Origin: Pleurodeles waltl
Taxonomy: Eukaryota; Chordata; Amphibia; Caudata; Salamandridae
DNA length: 64,000 nt
Assembly (NCBI RefSeq): GCF_031143425.1
Contig: NC_090444.1
Span: forward strand, 1,535,544,782-1,535,608,781
Direction of reading: 5' to 3'
In this document: positions 34,101 through 46,400 of the stretch, one piece after another
How positions within the stretch are numbered: position 1 is the stretch's first letter
Layout: each line of letters begins with the position of its first letter
Position numbers and translations under genes: made by a program
The notes under the pieces: model-generated
Databases searched by the model: none
Told to the model about the DNA's origin: nothing
Seen by the model: the letters and a program-made list of their open reading frames with translations, nothing else

Positions 34101-36570
34101 GTGCTATCTTGTACGACCTCGGGGAGCCATAAGGGTCTCAGCTGCAAAGCATGATGGGAGCACCCTACGCGGCTTTACACAACTCCTATTCCTGGATAAG
34201 TTTAGGAAATCTTTCATGCATTTCTGCAAAGGAACGCTTCTTGAAATTTCAACATCATATTTATTTGCCAATTCAGTCAATCTAGCATGTATAATTGCAG
34301 CTCGTCTTGTAATTTCTTTGCACAAATAAATCTTTTTTTTTCTTAATACTGATTCACATTATGGAAATCTGAACACCCTCTAATTATGTCTTCCAATTCT
34401 ATTTTTAGTTTTGTAACATTTAGGGGTTTCTCCCTTTCTGTGCTTTGACTGGGACCTGGAATCTCTGTGCTATCGATCTCAGCATTTGCCCAGTCAGTTT
34501 CCTCAAGTTCTGGTGATACAGTCCAAACTTCAATAAAGTTTGTCCCACCTTGCATTGTCTGTGTTGCAAAAGCAATTCCCTCTCTAACATCTGTGTCATT
34601 ATAACCCTAGCAACAGGTGTGGGCAGAGTCACAATAGAAGCAGTCATATTAGCAGGCTTGTACAGTTCAACTCTTATGGGCACATTATTTGGTACAACAG
34701 GTTGAGCAACAGGCTGTGTCATAACAGGCTCTGCTATTACAGGCTCTGGTACAATTGGTTGCGCTACAACAGGCTGTATTATAATAGAATGGGTCATTGG
34801 TAGTGTTCTTTCAGATTGGTATGCATTTCAATCGACAGGAGTTGTAGCAACCTTTCCATTACCAGCTGTCATCCCATAAGTGCTTGCCCCAGCAATATCT
34901 GATACAGGACCTTCATAAGTTAGCGGATGTGTAGCCAATAACTCAACTGAAATATCTCCTGAATCAATCTCAGATTCTGATTTTGTTTCATCTTTCATTT
35001 CTTTTTCTCCCTTAATCTTCTTCTTTTTAGGTTTTTCTGTTTTTCATGTTGCTTATTTTTCTCATTTGTAATTACTGGATACAGTCTAACTCCTTCCACA
35101 GCATTTTTTTTTCTCCATCTCTGATCTTGATTATCCCAAATGGCTTCTGCATAGTTTCCCACTGCTCTTTTTGTTCATCTTTGGTATCTCCCTATTATGA
35201 GCCATTTGCTCCCATGCAACTAGTGCTTCAAATTGAGTTGGTCTAGGAGGAGACTTCATTTCACAAAGTGCTTCTCATAATTTGTCTATAATTCTCAGAT
35301 TAAATGTACCCCATCTAGGAAAGCTCAGTTGACCCTTTTTCTCAGTGATCTTGCACTATTGACAAAGGCATACACCCATATGTAACCCTTCCTCAGTCAT
35401 CATATGGTAAGCTGGTGTACCCTCAGGAGGTTCCTCTTCACCTTCCCAAACAGGGATAGTCACATCACCCTTCATTAAACTCCTAATACCTTTAAAGGTT
35501 TCATGATTTTGAATTCAATTGAACCATTTGCAAAAAGATGGAAAGGAAGTTGTCAATCTTTTGATTCAGTTCTGTATATGTCAAATTTCAATAAGCTCAT
35601 CTTCCAATCTCAGTGAGGCTCAGTATACCAAAAACCAACTGCTACACAACTCTCCACATACATAAACCAATCTCAGCATGGTGTTTCATACTAACCCTCC
35701 AAAACCAGTAAGGCACAATATGATGCAACAACCTGCTCCTCACAGCGGCTCACCCTCCTTTACAATTTCTTTGTATCCACAAAAGCATCAACTCTCATAA
35801 ACTAAGCAGCATAAAATAACAATCTTTGACTGCATCTTCTAAAGAAAACAAAAGAGTAACTCAACAACCAGAATTTTCAGATATTTACACCTTCCACTTT
35901 TCAATCAAAAAGAGTTTGACACATATGTCAATGAAATATTGACCACTGGAAACTCACCGAATCAAAGCAGTGTTGCCTTTGCGCATCAGGTTTCACTACA
36001 CTGACCAATATTAATACAATCACAACAGTTTTTTATTTTACCTATCTCAAAAGTGCAGCCAACAACATTTCACGACCTACACCACAAATCATTGGCAGAC
36101 AAGAATACCATAAATAATTTCTTATTTGTTTAGTTCATGATCTTGGACTACTTCTTAATCTGATAACCTCTTTAATTCTTCAACAAAAGCCCATAAGCAT
36201 CCTCATTTCATAAACACAATTTTTATGAACTTCTATAATACAACCAGTACACTTACCTCAATACCGATTATTTGAGCAAATGCACAATGATCAATAATCA
36301 ACTGTTAATTTTGGCACATAACCTATTGATACTCACACCTCCAGATCTGCAATCATCTTAGTAAACCGCACTTTGTCAGTCTTCAAGCTCGGGCTTTGGG
36401 CATTGAGACATGGGCATTATCTGTCCGGGGACACTTTTTAAACTTAGCAGCTCCCTTTTTGCATTGCACAAAACTTTTTAATTGCTATCAACTTTGCAGC
36501 TCCATTTTCCCATTAGGCAAAACCATCCTCTGCTGCCAACTTTTGCAAGAGCACTGAGCCTATTGGGAAC
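34101..36570 (-). pseudogene. Decayed endogenous retrovirus leader and gag region
   Basis: Only fragments are readable on the minus strand. One is a proline/valine-rich stretch (34797-34640) made of a repeat such as QPVVAQPIVPEPV, repeated about five times. Others are RRAAIIHARLTELANKY (34310) and an acidic/Glu-rich segment before it. The order, between an LTR-like repeat on the right and pol on the left, is that expected of gag in a minus-strand provirus. No major homology or zinc-knuckle motif is certain, so the identification rests largely on position. From 35300 to 36570 the frames are closed. Confidence 0.45.
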
Positions 36571-36583
36571 CTCAGTCATCAGT

Positions 36584-37725
36584 ATTTAAATTCTATTTCA
36601 ATAGGGGAAATGAAGTTCCAACACCCCGCTGGGCCCAAGAGGTGAAGTCTTGGTGGTAAGAGTGAATTTATTGAGTGCTGCAAATCAACAATTTATCATT
36701 TCAAACATTATTGCATTTTTGAGGAGTCCATAATTAGATTTTGTATTACACTTTAATGTTTTATTAAATGTCTTTTAGTAATTAAATTCTTTATTGGCAG
36801 ATCATTAAAATTTCAAAATGAATATTAATACAAATACAGAAGAAAGCATGTTCCATAAAGTTTAGCTCCATTCTAAGCTAAGGGGAGAGGAGAAAAGCAT
36901 CAACAGAACCCAAAAATAGCTGTAAAATGGGGAGGTGAAAGCATAAAGTCCATAGCATACATTTAATACATGACAGTACTTCCCATAAGGAGAGGTACAA
37001 GAAACTTGGTAGAGTCTCAAAGCAGCATAAATTCAAGTAAAGAATCAAAAGTATCTCCCAAAATAAATCTGAGATGCATCAGGAAAGTGTCTGAGTCAGA
37101 ATGTGTCTGAATCAAAGGGTTCTCAACGAAGTCTAAGACTCCAAAACAGGTCTAGGATTAAAAACTGTCACTCTACTCTGGGGACATATGTTTATACAAT
37201 AGTACGTATAGGTAAAATTCAACAATTATTGCTAACTTGTGGTGATATCCTGTCATCTGGACCAATTGTAAAGGGATGTCTTCATGGGAACAGGACAGCT
37301 TCAGTCGATTTAGCAAGCTTAACAAAGAACACCCTAAACATAAGATACAACTAACTACAATTTGCAACATGATTTTCAGTTCAGCTCACTTTCCAAATAC
37401 TTCTTTCTATAAGACAAAACAAGTCAAGGTAAGAACAGTACAATTCTCTGTGAGATCACTCCTGTTCTCAAATACTTCTATTGGCAAAATCCATCCATAA
37501 AGAAACAATTTATGAAGATTAAACTAACATTTCAATATATTCTTATATTTTACTGGGGTCAAATGGGTAAGCGAACTGAAGCATAACACATCCTCTATTC
37601 ATTCTGTTGTTTCAAAAAGGCATTTGCATCATGAAAAGTTGGAACAAAACAAAAGAAAAAAAGAAAAGAAAAAATGCATTTGTCAGTGTTTTAAGCTAAA
37701 TGCATGTCTCTTTGAAACTCAAAGT
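36584..37725 (-). repeat. Retroviral LTR-like repeat, proximal copy
   Basis: Partner of 13492-14632, same orientation and similar length (about 1.14 kb). It lies at the upstream end of the minus-strand retroviral remnants, as a 5' LTR should. TG...CA ends are not obvious at the point where homology stops, and the flanking duplication was not found, so the limits are those of homology only. Confidence 0.6.
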
Positions 37726-37779
37726 GCAAAGCCTCCTTTGAAGGCAGCATTTGGTTGAGGCTACATGACATATAGAGGT

Positions 37780-39355
37780 TAAGTTTTAATTGGTGAAAAC
37801 GCTTCCGCACTAGTTGTGGGGAGAAGTTGCAGACATTGGGAGAGTGAGCAGAGTGCTGGAATAGATGGCAAAGTGGTTGGGATGAGGAGGTATACGATGG
37901 GCTAAGAACTGAGAAGGTAGGCTGAGGGGATGAGCAGAAAGACTGAAGGGGTGAGTAGGTGGGCTGCTAGCGTGAGTAGTTACGTTGAGAGGAGAGCCTG
38001 GGTAGATTCACTGAAAAGCCAGTAGTCTTCAAATGGTAGGCATGCTGACCATAGAGTAGGCAGAACAAGCAGACTGAAAATCAAGTGGTTGTGCTGGGAA
38101 GAGAGTGAGCAGACCAGAGGGGAGCTCGTGTGTTAGGAGAGGAGCAGGGACACTGAGGGGACAAGTGATACACTGAACTCTGCAGAGCGTTAGAAAAGCT
38201 GGAAGAGTAAGTTAGTTGATGGGGTGACCTGATGAGCTGAGGACAGTGTGTGTAGCCTGATGGGAAAGCTGGAAGTCTAAAGGGCAAGGACGCAGATTGA
38301 GGGGAGAGTGGGCAGGTGGAAGGAAGAAGTGGCAATCATAGAGAAAGTGGACACAATGATAGAAGTGATAGGAGAGTGGGCAACCTGAGGAGTTCAAAAG
38401 ACCACTAGGTGTGTGAATAGACAGTATGAGGGGAGAGCTGGTAGACTGAGGGGTGATTGGGCAGCTTTAGGGAGACAACCTGAGGGGAAGGCAGGGAGAA
38501 TAAGGCAAGATACAGAGTGGGTTTGCTGAGAGGGTGAGTGTGTAGGCTGAGGGGAAAGCATGTAACCTGAGTGGGAAAGTGGGCGGACTGAGGAGGGATA
38601 GTGGGAATAAATAGGCACTGGGAGCCAGCTAAGCTGAGAGGAGAGCAAGTAGGCCTTGAGGAGAAGTTGGCAGGTTGTTCGAATATCTAGGTCCAGGAGT
38701 GGTTATTTTGAGAGTGAAAGCAGGCAGGCTAATAGGGAGAGTGGACAGCATGAGGGAGTGATTAGACAAACTGTGGTAAGAGTGGTTTTGCTTTGGGAGA
38801 CATGTCAAGCAGGGGAGAGAGTATAAGGTTGAAGTAGGGAGAACAGTCACAAGAAGAGCAGGAATTAAGAGGGGACTGGGTATACTGGGAGCAGAGCTCA
38901 GGTTGAGAGGAGAAGTGGTAAACCAGAGGGGAACAAGCACAGTGTTAGAGGATCTGGAAAAGTGGTCATGAGTATGTAGGGTGAGGTTGTGAGCAGACAG
39001 GCCAAGAGGAAAGTGAGTAGACTAATGAGAAAGCAGGCACGCTTGAGACGAGCAGGGTGAACACGCATCGGTTCAGCTTGGTTGGGGGAAGAACATAGTG
39101 GGAGAAGCGTGGGCAGGAGGCGGTAGTCTGGAGCACAGCTGGCAAGCTGGGAGAGAGCATCTATAACCACCAGACTGGGAGGGTAGGGTGAGGGGCAGTG
39201 GGCAGGTGAAGGAGGTAGTCTGGCTGGCTAAGGAAGGAATAGACAAGCTGTGAGTGGGCTGGTTGAGGGAAGAATTGATGGACTGAAGGAAACGGGCACA
39301 GTGTTAGAACAGGTAGAGAGTCTGCTGACTGAGGTGGTAAGTGGGCTGGCTAAGG
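37780..39355 (+). repeat. Purine-rich degenerate minisatellite, block 1
   Basis: About 1.6 kb in which the plus strand is mostly A and G. It consists of imperfect units of some 25-40 bp around a core such as GGCTGAGGGGAGAGTGGGCA, with variants AGACTGAGGGG and AACCTGAGGGG. The opposite strand is C/T-rich and produces spurious serine/leucine/proline-rich ORFs (for example 38394-38648 and 38629-38940). A second block of the same motif is at 41390-41660. Confidence 0.7.
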
Positions 39356-40289
39356 GGTAGGTGGTATTTACTCACCACAAGAGGAAAGTAACACTTTAAG
39401 GCTCTACCAGTGACACACTGAGATAGGCTTTTGACTAGTGACATCCTATCCTTGGAAACAACGTTGTCTATCTTTGTGCACAGAATAAACACCATTACTC
39501 CTAATTAGTACTCATTCACAAATAGACTATTAAGGATCATAAAGCTTATACATGGTGTACCTCCTTTAAAACTCCACAGGCACTTCACCAAACTTGAGTT
39601 CTTCAATATCCAAAACATTCCATTAAATCACATTAAGTCAACATCCTCTTTAATGCAACCGACACAATGCATTCCAATACATTACAGATTCACTTCCATG
39701 GGCAACAACAAGATACCATAACATAACACAAACACAGTCACTAAAACACACAATCTATTGGAAAATATATTATTGTGCAAAACCCTCACCAGTCCAACTC
39801 AGTAGACCCCTGCAATAGGCACTCTGATGAATCTCAAATCACCTTCCAGATTCTCAAACTCCAATTTTTGTAAATAATCTTAATTAGTGTGATTAGTTTA
39901 ACTCATTAACCTGTGGCAGATGTTCTCCACCAAAACCTGTTGAAAGCTTTAATTATACTTAAAGAGGGATTTTAAAGACATACCTGTCTGAGTCTCTCAT
40001 AGAGTTAGTCCCAAGCATTCAATAAAACTTGCATGCAGCAAGATTCCCAGTTATTAACCTCATAATTTAAATTGCAGAAAACAAAATGTAATTTAGTTAA
40101 TCAGGGAATTACCAATTGAAATGATCATAAGTGTAAATCAAAGTCAATAGAGTCTACCTCCATAGGAAAAACAAAAAGTTCTGCTTTTCTCCCAATCTAC
40201 ACATTGTTTATAGAATTCTTGTTACAGCAGGCATACACATTTCATAGTACACATTTCATGGTATGACCACAACACCGACAAGCCATGCT
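39356..40289. other. AT-rich sequence, nothing recognised
   Basis: No coding signal and no repeat partner noticed in the window. Confidence 0.4.
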
Positions 40290-40935
40290 CACAACCTTGG
40301 CATCATCCTGGACAATAAGCTGACCATGACAAAACAGATAAACGCAGTCTCTTCCTCCTGCTTCCTCACCCTCCACATGCTCCACAAGATTTTCATGTGG
40401 CTCCCCATAGACATGAGATGAACCACCACTTAAGCCCTGGTCACCAGCAGACTAGACTAAGGCAACGCACTCTACAGGTTATCATCTCACAATTCCTCAA
40501 GAGACTACAGGTGACACAGAACTCAGCAACTACACTCATCCTTGACCTCCGGAAGCAAACCCACATCACCCCCCACCCCAAGAAGCTCCACTGGCTCCCC
40601 ATTCAGAAGAGATGCAAGTTCAAGATGTTGATCCATGTCTTCAAAGCCCTCCACAAAATAGGATCAGAGTACATCAATCACCAACTGAATTTCCACCTCC
40701 TGTCCAGACACTTGATCTCTGCCTCCCACTTCCTCGCCCACAAACCCCCTCATCTGCTGCAGTGGTGAATTATCCTTTTCCCACCTCACTACAAAATCTT
40801 GGCACAACCTCCCACTTCACCAATGCACCTCATCCTCCATGCTGGAATTCAGAAGAGGACTCAAGACCTGGTTATTAGAATGGGCCCCGGCAGTAGCAAT
40901 ATCAGCTCCTGAAAACCCTCATGGGTGATTAGCCA
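40290..40935 (+). pseudogene. L2/CR1-group LINE RT, C-terminal fragment
   Basis: Plus-strand frames spell the thumb and tail of an L2/CR1-type reverse transcriptase. Blocks are NLGIILDNKLTMTKQI (40298), a broken SRLD.GNALY block (40450), LQVTQNSATTLILDLRK and HPKKLHWLPIQKRCKFKMLI (40505-40650). Several stops and a frameshift break it. The polymerase box is not included. The tail near 40930 (GCTTTACAAATCTA) resembles L2-type 3' ends. It separates the two minisatellite blocks. Confidence 0.75.
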
Positions 40936-41389
40936 TGCTTTACAAATCTATTTAGATTGGATTGCACATAGAAGAATTGGATTAGCAATAATGACACCTC
41001 TTCCAGTACCTAATTCCTATCATAGCCTATTGGTTAGGGTGATGCATAATTAATTAAGGATATGAGCTCACATATTATTAAACATAGAAATACAACAGCT
41101 TGTTTGACTATGGTAAAACTTGGCTTGATGGCCTGGAAATTAGCAACAGAAGAAACGATTTGCACATAATTCCTACCGAAGAGAATAGCAAAACATGACA
41201 TTTGCATTAGAACAAAGACCACAGCTGAGACAGTATTTTCCATGATTTTCTTAAAAAAGAAAGACAAATTCAGGTAGAATGCTCATTCACATAAAAAGAA
41301 CACACATTTTTACTCAATGAAATATGCAATGCAGCAGGCTTCGGCTTAGTCATGCTAATATATGCCTATCTAAATTATTCATTATTTTC
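40936..41389. other. AT-rich sequence, nothing recognised
   Basis: No coding signal or repeat match seen between the L2 fragment and minisatellite block 2. Confidence 0.4.
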
Positions 41390-41660
41390 TGACTGTGGGC
41401 AGACTTTAGTCATCGCACACACACAGGCTGGGGAGACCGGGCAAGCCTGGTGGTGATTAAGAAGAACAAACAGACTTAGAAGAGAGTGGACATACTGAGA
41501 TGAGAGCTGTGGGGAGAAGTGAGAGAGAGTGAGTTCATTGGTAGAAGAGCTAGGATAGCCTGAGGCAGGGAGCAGGTAGTCTGAGGGGAGAGTGAGCATA
41601 GTGTTACAAGAGCTAGCATAATTGTCTAGCTGAGGTGTGAGTGGACCAGTGTAAGCACCT
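41390..41660 (+). repeat. Purine-rich minisatellite, block 2
   Basis: Same GGGGAGAGTGAG/GGTGTGAGTGG style units and strand bias as 37780-39355. The two blocks may be one array split by the insertion of sequence including the L2 fragment, or the array may have spread on both sides. Confidence 0.55.
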
Positions 41661-42037
41661 GTTTGTGGAGCCAATGGGCAAGAAGTGATTGGGCCACCAT
41701 TGTGATGGTTGAGCCCTTTGACCGCTGCTGTCCTGGGGCCTGACCTACTATTTCACCACAAAATGAACAGTATGTACACCTTTCAGCACTCAACCTTCAG
41801 AAAAGCGGGATAGGGAGGGAATGTGGGGAACGGAGCCTCAGAGCTCTACAATTACCAAATAGCATGCAATAATGATTGTCCAGTTCAGTGCTTATCTTTT
41901 ACAAAAGGGAAGTACTTTAGTAAGCCAAAACAAAACCCCATACAAAGGAATATACCCATGGGTACAGGGTTCCTGAACAGTTGCTTCAGGGAAAATACAT
42001 AAAAAATTGTACCACACGTGCAGGCTTGCTGGGTTGG
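41661..42037. other. Spacer, nothing recognised
   Basis: No gene or repeat match. GTTGG at 42033-42037 may be the left target duplication of LTR F. Confidence 0.35.
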
Positions 42038-45000
42038 TGGCTTTAAGAAATAGGGCTATTGTTTGAGGGAGGTGGAACCCTACTCAAGCAACAACCACCA
42101 TCCTTGTTAGAGTGAACCACAAAAGTCACTAAATTAACCTGTGCTTAACCATCTGATATCACAACACAAAAACAGTAAGGCTTCACTCAGAGACAATGTG
42201 TAAAGTACTTATGCAGCATACAATCAGTAATAAAGTGAAAAGACAGCACAAGAAACATCCCTAATCGATTTAGAAATGATATAGTAAATGTTAATAAACA
42301 TATTGATACCAAAATTAAATATATCCAATCACTACAGCCAGAGGTACAATTTGTAAAGTCTTTTTGGTGCAAAATAGCACTTAAACGATCAAAGTGCAAA
42401 CTGCAGGTTGGATTGGGCCCGGTCTCGTCTTACCTTTGGACGTAAAAAAAATTCTGAAGAGAAGGTAAAGTTCAGCAGGGGAAGGCAGCAAACGGTGTCG
42501 GAGTAGGAGTTGTTGTCACCATTAAGAGCTGAACAAGGTCTCGCTGAAGCTGTCAATGATGGCAAGAAAAAGCTCTGAGTCGGAGAATCTGGATTTCCAG
42601 GCCATAGAGATCCTAGTCATTGATAGAGAGCCTGTCACCATCGATCATGGTGAAGATGTTTACCTTTGGACTTAACTTTTTGGAAGTTGAAAACTTCCGG
42701 TGGGATAAAGCTGCATGTTATAGGGGAAGAGAGCTCTGCAAGGCTATATACAGTACTATCGCTCTGAGGTGCTGTTGAACAGGATTTGCTGCTGTGGAGA
42801 AGAACGTGGCAGGAGCTATTGCAAAGTCAGGTTGACCACCAATTCCCCTTTGGCGGATTGGCTGGCAGGTAGATCCCAGTCTTCTGTTGGTTTTTATGGA
42901 AGTTTTTGATGAAAAGCTTTACAAGTCCTAACTTTTCGGTTAAGGCAGGAGCAGCACCTCTAACACTACTTCCAAGGGTCTAGAGTAGAGGGGCACCACT
43001 GGGGGTTTGGGACTCATGTAACCACGCAGGAGGCCAGCCAACTAGTCCTTGAGGTCATTCTGATAGTCCTCGGATCAAGCAGCAAGGCAAGACTCTAGAA
43101 GCTTGGCAGCCCTCAAGGGAGCTAGGCAGGCCTCAATTAGGGCAATCCAGTGATAGCAGCAGACCAGTCCTCTAGGGGTCCAGGCAGTACTTCTGAAGTC
43201 TTCCATGGGTCCAGGAGTATAGTGAAGGAGTGTCCACAGGGTCCTATATTTATACCTTGTGTCAGCCTTTTGAGTGAGAGACTCATGTAGGCTAACCCCA
43301 CATCTGGTTCTGGAAAGTTCTTCCCTTCCTCTGTCAAGGCTCCAAGAAGACTGGGATGACAAAAGACTAGAGTCAGGTTCTTTTGTGTGTGTGCTCTAGG
43401 CAGACATTTGAGTATTTGGGGCAGGGAATATCTCCTTCCCCAGCATTCCAGGTAGGATGACCTATCCTACCTACACCTACTCCTCTTTGTCTCACTATCT
43501 GGCAGGAATGTGAGACAAAAGCAGTCATGTCACTCGCAACACTAGCAAAGACACAAAAATGGTAGGAGCAGGAAACCTTCTAAAACTGCCATTTTCAAAA
43601 TTGCCATTTAAATCCGACAGTATCTTTAAAGAGGATTTTAAATTACAATTAAATTACAATTGATTGAGTCTAAACATGACATTTCTACCTGTTCCAAAAC
43701 GTTAATGTAGGAAAGTCCTCCTTTTTGCCCTGGTCACCCCCACACTGTTTGGACAGGTACTGGTGGGTACTGACTCTTGGCTGTGCCCTGGGTACTGCTT
43801 ACCAGTCCCAGGGCCAGTGCTCTGTGTAAAGTGGATATGCAAATTAGGCTAATTATAATCGGCAAAGTTAACCTACCTATACGTCCCTAGTATATGGTAG
43901 GGCATGGAGGTTTAGGGACCCCAACATAGGTATTGCCCCCATAGGTGCACTGCTGAGGTGCCCAGTGTCATTTTAAAGGCAGGCCTGCCTTGCTGGCTGC
44001 TTTTAAATTAAAGTTACATGCAAATTCGACTTTGGATTTAAAAGTAGTTCCAAATTCTTAAACTACCTTATTTTTACATATAAGTCACCCCTAAGGTCTG
44101 CCCTATGTGCCCCTAGGGCTGGGTGCCATGTAACTATTAGCAGGGACCTTATAAAAATAGTTTTATAAGCCCTGGTTAGGTAAAACAGCCAAATTCGTTT
44201 TTCCCTCATTATAGTGAATGGCCTTGATAGGCTAGAATGGGGAGACTTTATTTTAATTTTAAAAGTCCCCTTAAATGACAGAACCAACGAGTTTGGTATC
44301 AAATTAATTGTTGTAATAAATCCCACAACTTCCAGTTGTGGGATTTAATATAACTTGTTCAGGTAAAGAGTTTTAAACTTTACCTAAAAGTTGCCAACTT
44401 CAGCCCTGCAGTGTTTTTGCTGCTGTGCTCTGATTGGCCAACCTCTGGCAGCCTGGCCAGGCTGCCTTGATGAGGTGTGAAGTAGCCTGGCTTCACACAA
44501 AGAGATGTGCCTGTGGGAGGAGATCTCTCCTCAGCAGATGGTGAGGCAGGAAGGGGGAGGACTGCCAAACTGGTCTTCAAGGGCAGAGAAGGACATTTGG
44601 AGCAACCCAGCAACACCCCCACATCCTGCAAACCCAGACAGTTAGGTGCCCTCTTGATTCGATTAGGAGAGGGCAGGAGAGGGGTGTGTTTAGGATTTTT
44701 AGCCACACCAGTGGGTGGGCTCAGCTAGATGTAACCTCCAAAAATCACTTTCAACCATGATGGATTTTTGAGGAATGTTGCCTCCTGGGATTGATTTTTG
44801 CCACACTTCCCAGGAAGTGGTCATCACAGGGGGAAGGACCCTGAACCTGATTGGAGAACCAGGACCACCCTATTTTTCACCAAGGAGCAAGGATAAAACT
44901 GGCACACCTGCACCCACACCTCAGATCCCCATCAGATTCCAACAAGGAAGAACCACAGGAGAAGAAGGACTGCCCTGCTGGACCCCTGGCCTGCACCTGG

Positions 45001-45409
45001 ACCCTGCACTCTGAAGGACTGCACCAGTTGCACACCTGGGCTTCACCACAAGAAGGACTTTGCCTGGCTTCAACTGGTTCAAGGAGGGACTCCCTGTTTG
45101 CTACAGGTGAAAAATTGCTAACCAGAGTCCCCTGCCCCAGCTCCTGAAGAAACCAACCAGCTGACCACTGTCTGGTGGCCAAAAAGTATTTTGCGCCAGG
45201 TGCATTCTGGGAGTTGTAGTCCACACCCCCAAAGATCATCTCGGAGTCTCTGGAACCTTGGGGTGAACTGTGGACCCCAAAAGAACCTTAAAGGAACATC
45301 TGGGAGAAGATCCAGAAGTTTGGAGAAGTTTGGAGAACTTTGAAAAAAGCTCCATAGAGGGACCGACCCGCTGCGGCAACTCTAGCCGGCTTGCCTCAAC
45401 CGCGACCCG

Positions 45410-46400
45410 GCCTGACTTGCAGGTTCGTCCCGGTGAAGAAAATCTCCAAAAAAGAGACTAAGGGGGTCATTCTGACCGCGGCGGACGGCGGTCGCCGCCC
45501 GCCAAGCGGTTCCCGCCGAAAGACCGCGGCGGTCATTCTGGCTTTCCCACTGGGCCGGCGGGCGACCGCCGAAAGTCCGCCCGCCAGCCCAGCGGGAAAC
45601 ACCCTTCCCACGAGGATGCCGGCTCAGAATGGAGCCGGCGGAGTGGGAAGGTGCAACGGGTGCAGTTGCACCCGTCGCGAATTTCAGTGCCTGCAAAGCA
45701 GACACTGAAATTCTTCGTGGGGCCCTCTTACGGGGGACCCTGCAGTGCCCATGCCATTGCATGGGCACTGCAGGGGCCCCCAGGGGCCCCGCGGCACCCC
45801 CTACCGCCATCCTGTTCCTGGCGGGAGAACCGCCAGGAACCGGATGGCGGTAGGGGGTGTCAGAATCCCCATGGCGGCGGAGCGCGCTCCGCCGCCATGG
45901 AGGATTCTCAAGGGCAGCGGGAAGTCGGCGGTACACCGCCGACTTTCCGTTTCTGGCCGCGGCTGAACCGCCGCGGTCAGAATGCCCAGCGGTGCACCGC
46001 CAGCCTGTTGGCGGTGCTACCGCCGACCTCCGCCATGGCGGTAATTACCGCCAGGGTCAGAATGACCCCCTAAGTCCGAACGTAGGAAGTTGACCGGGAC
46101 CTCCCAGCCAGTGTATCCGAGGAGGGCTCCAAGGACGTCGGATCAAGATCCAGGTTTGCCCCGGCCGAAGGATTTTCACCTCGAAAAAAACGACTAAGTC
46201 CGAAGGTAAAAATCTCCACCGAGGGCTCCCGCGACGCGTATCCGAAGAAGAGTTCCAGGAGGTCGGATTGGACTGGCAGGTTCGTCCCGCTGAAGAAAAT
46301 CTTCAGAAAAACGACTACGTCCTAAGGTAAACTTTTGACAGAGACCTCCCGCGGGCTGTAGCCAGGCTGGGCTCCATCGCAGTCGGCCTTAAACTTTGAC
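45410..46400 (+). repeat. Approx. 121-124 bp tandem units in LTR C
   Basis: The landmark GACTAAGTCCGAA, preceded by a GAAGAAAATCT/GAAGGATTTTC box, recurs at 46071 (its left part at 45455, before the MITE), 46193 and, as GACTACGTCCTAA, 46313. The distances are about 121-124 bp. Each unit also carries ACCTCCCGCG or GGCTCCCGCG and a GGTCGGATTG or GTCGGATCAA box. Three to four units are visible. Confidence 0.7.
45462..46070. mobile_element. 609-bp foldback MITE, Harbinger type
   Basis: Ends GGGGGTCATTCTGACC are perfect inverted copies at 45462 and 46070, and the arms remain partly complementary inward (GGCGG/CCGCC, CCATGGCGG). TAA duplicates flank it at 45459-45461 and 46071-46073. It has no coding capacity: the ORFs on both strands are by-products of the GC-rich palindromes. 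The termini and GGCGGT subterminal motifs resemble those of the three-gene Harbinger (GGTGGTCATTACAAC at 58895), so it is likely a non-autonomous relative. Confidence 0.9.

Noticed and set aside
37780..39355. Leucine/serine-rich minus-strand ORFs resembling secreted proteins
   Set aside because: Explained by the CT-rich strand of the minisatellite, which lacks stop-forming composition.
45382..46093. Several GC-rich ORFs on both strands (up to 184 codons)
   Set aside because: They lie in the palindromic MITE and in the tandem units; arms of a foldback keep frames open on both strands without coding.
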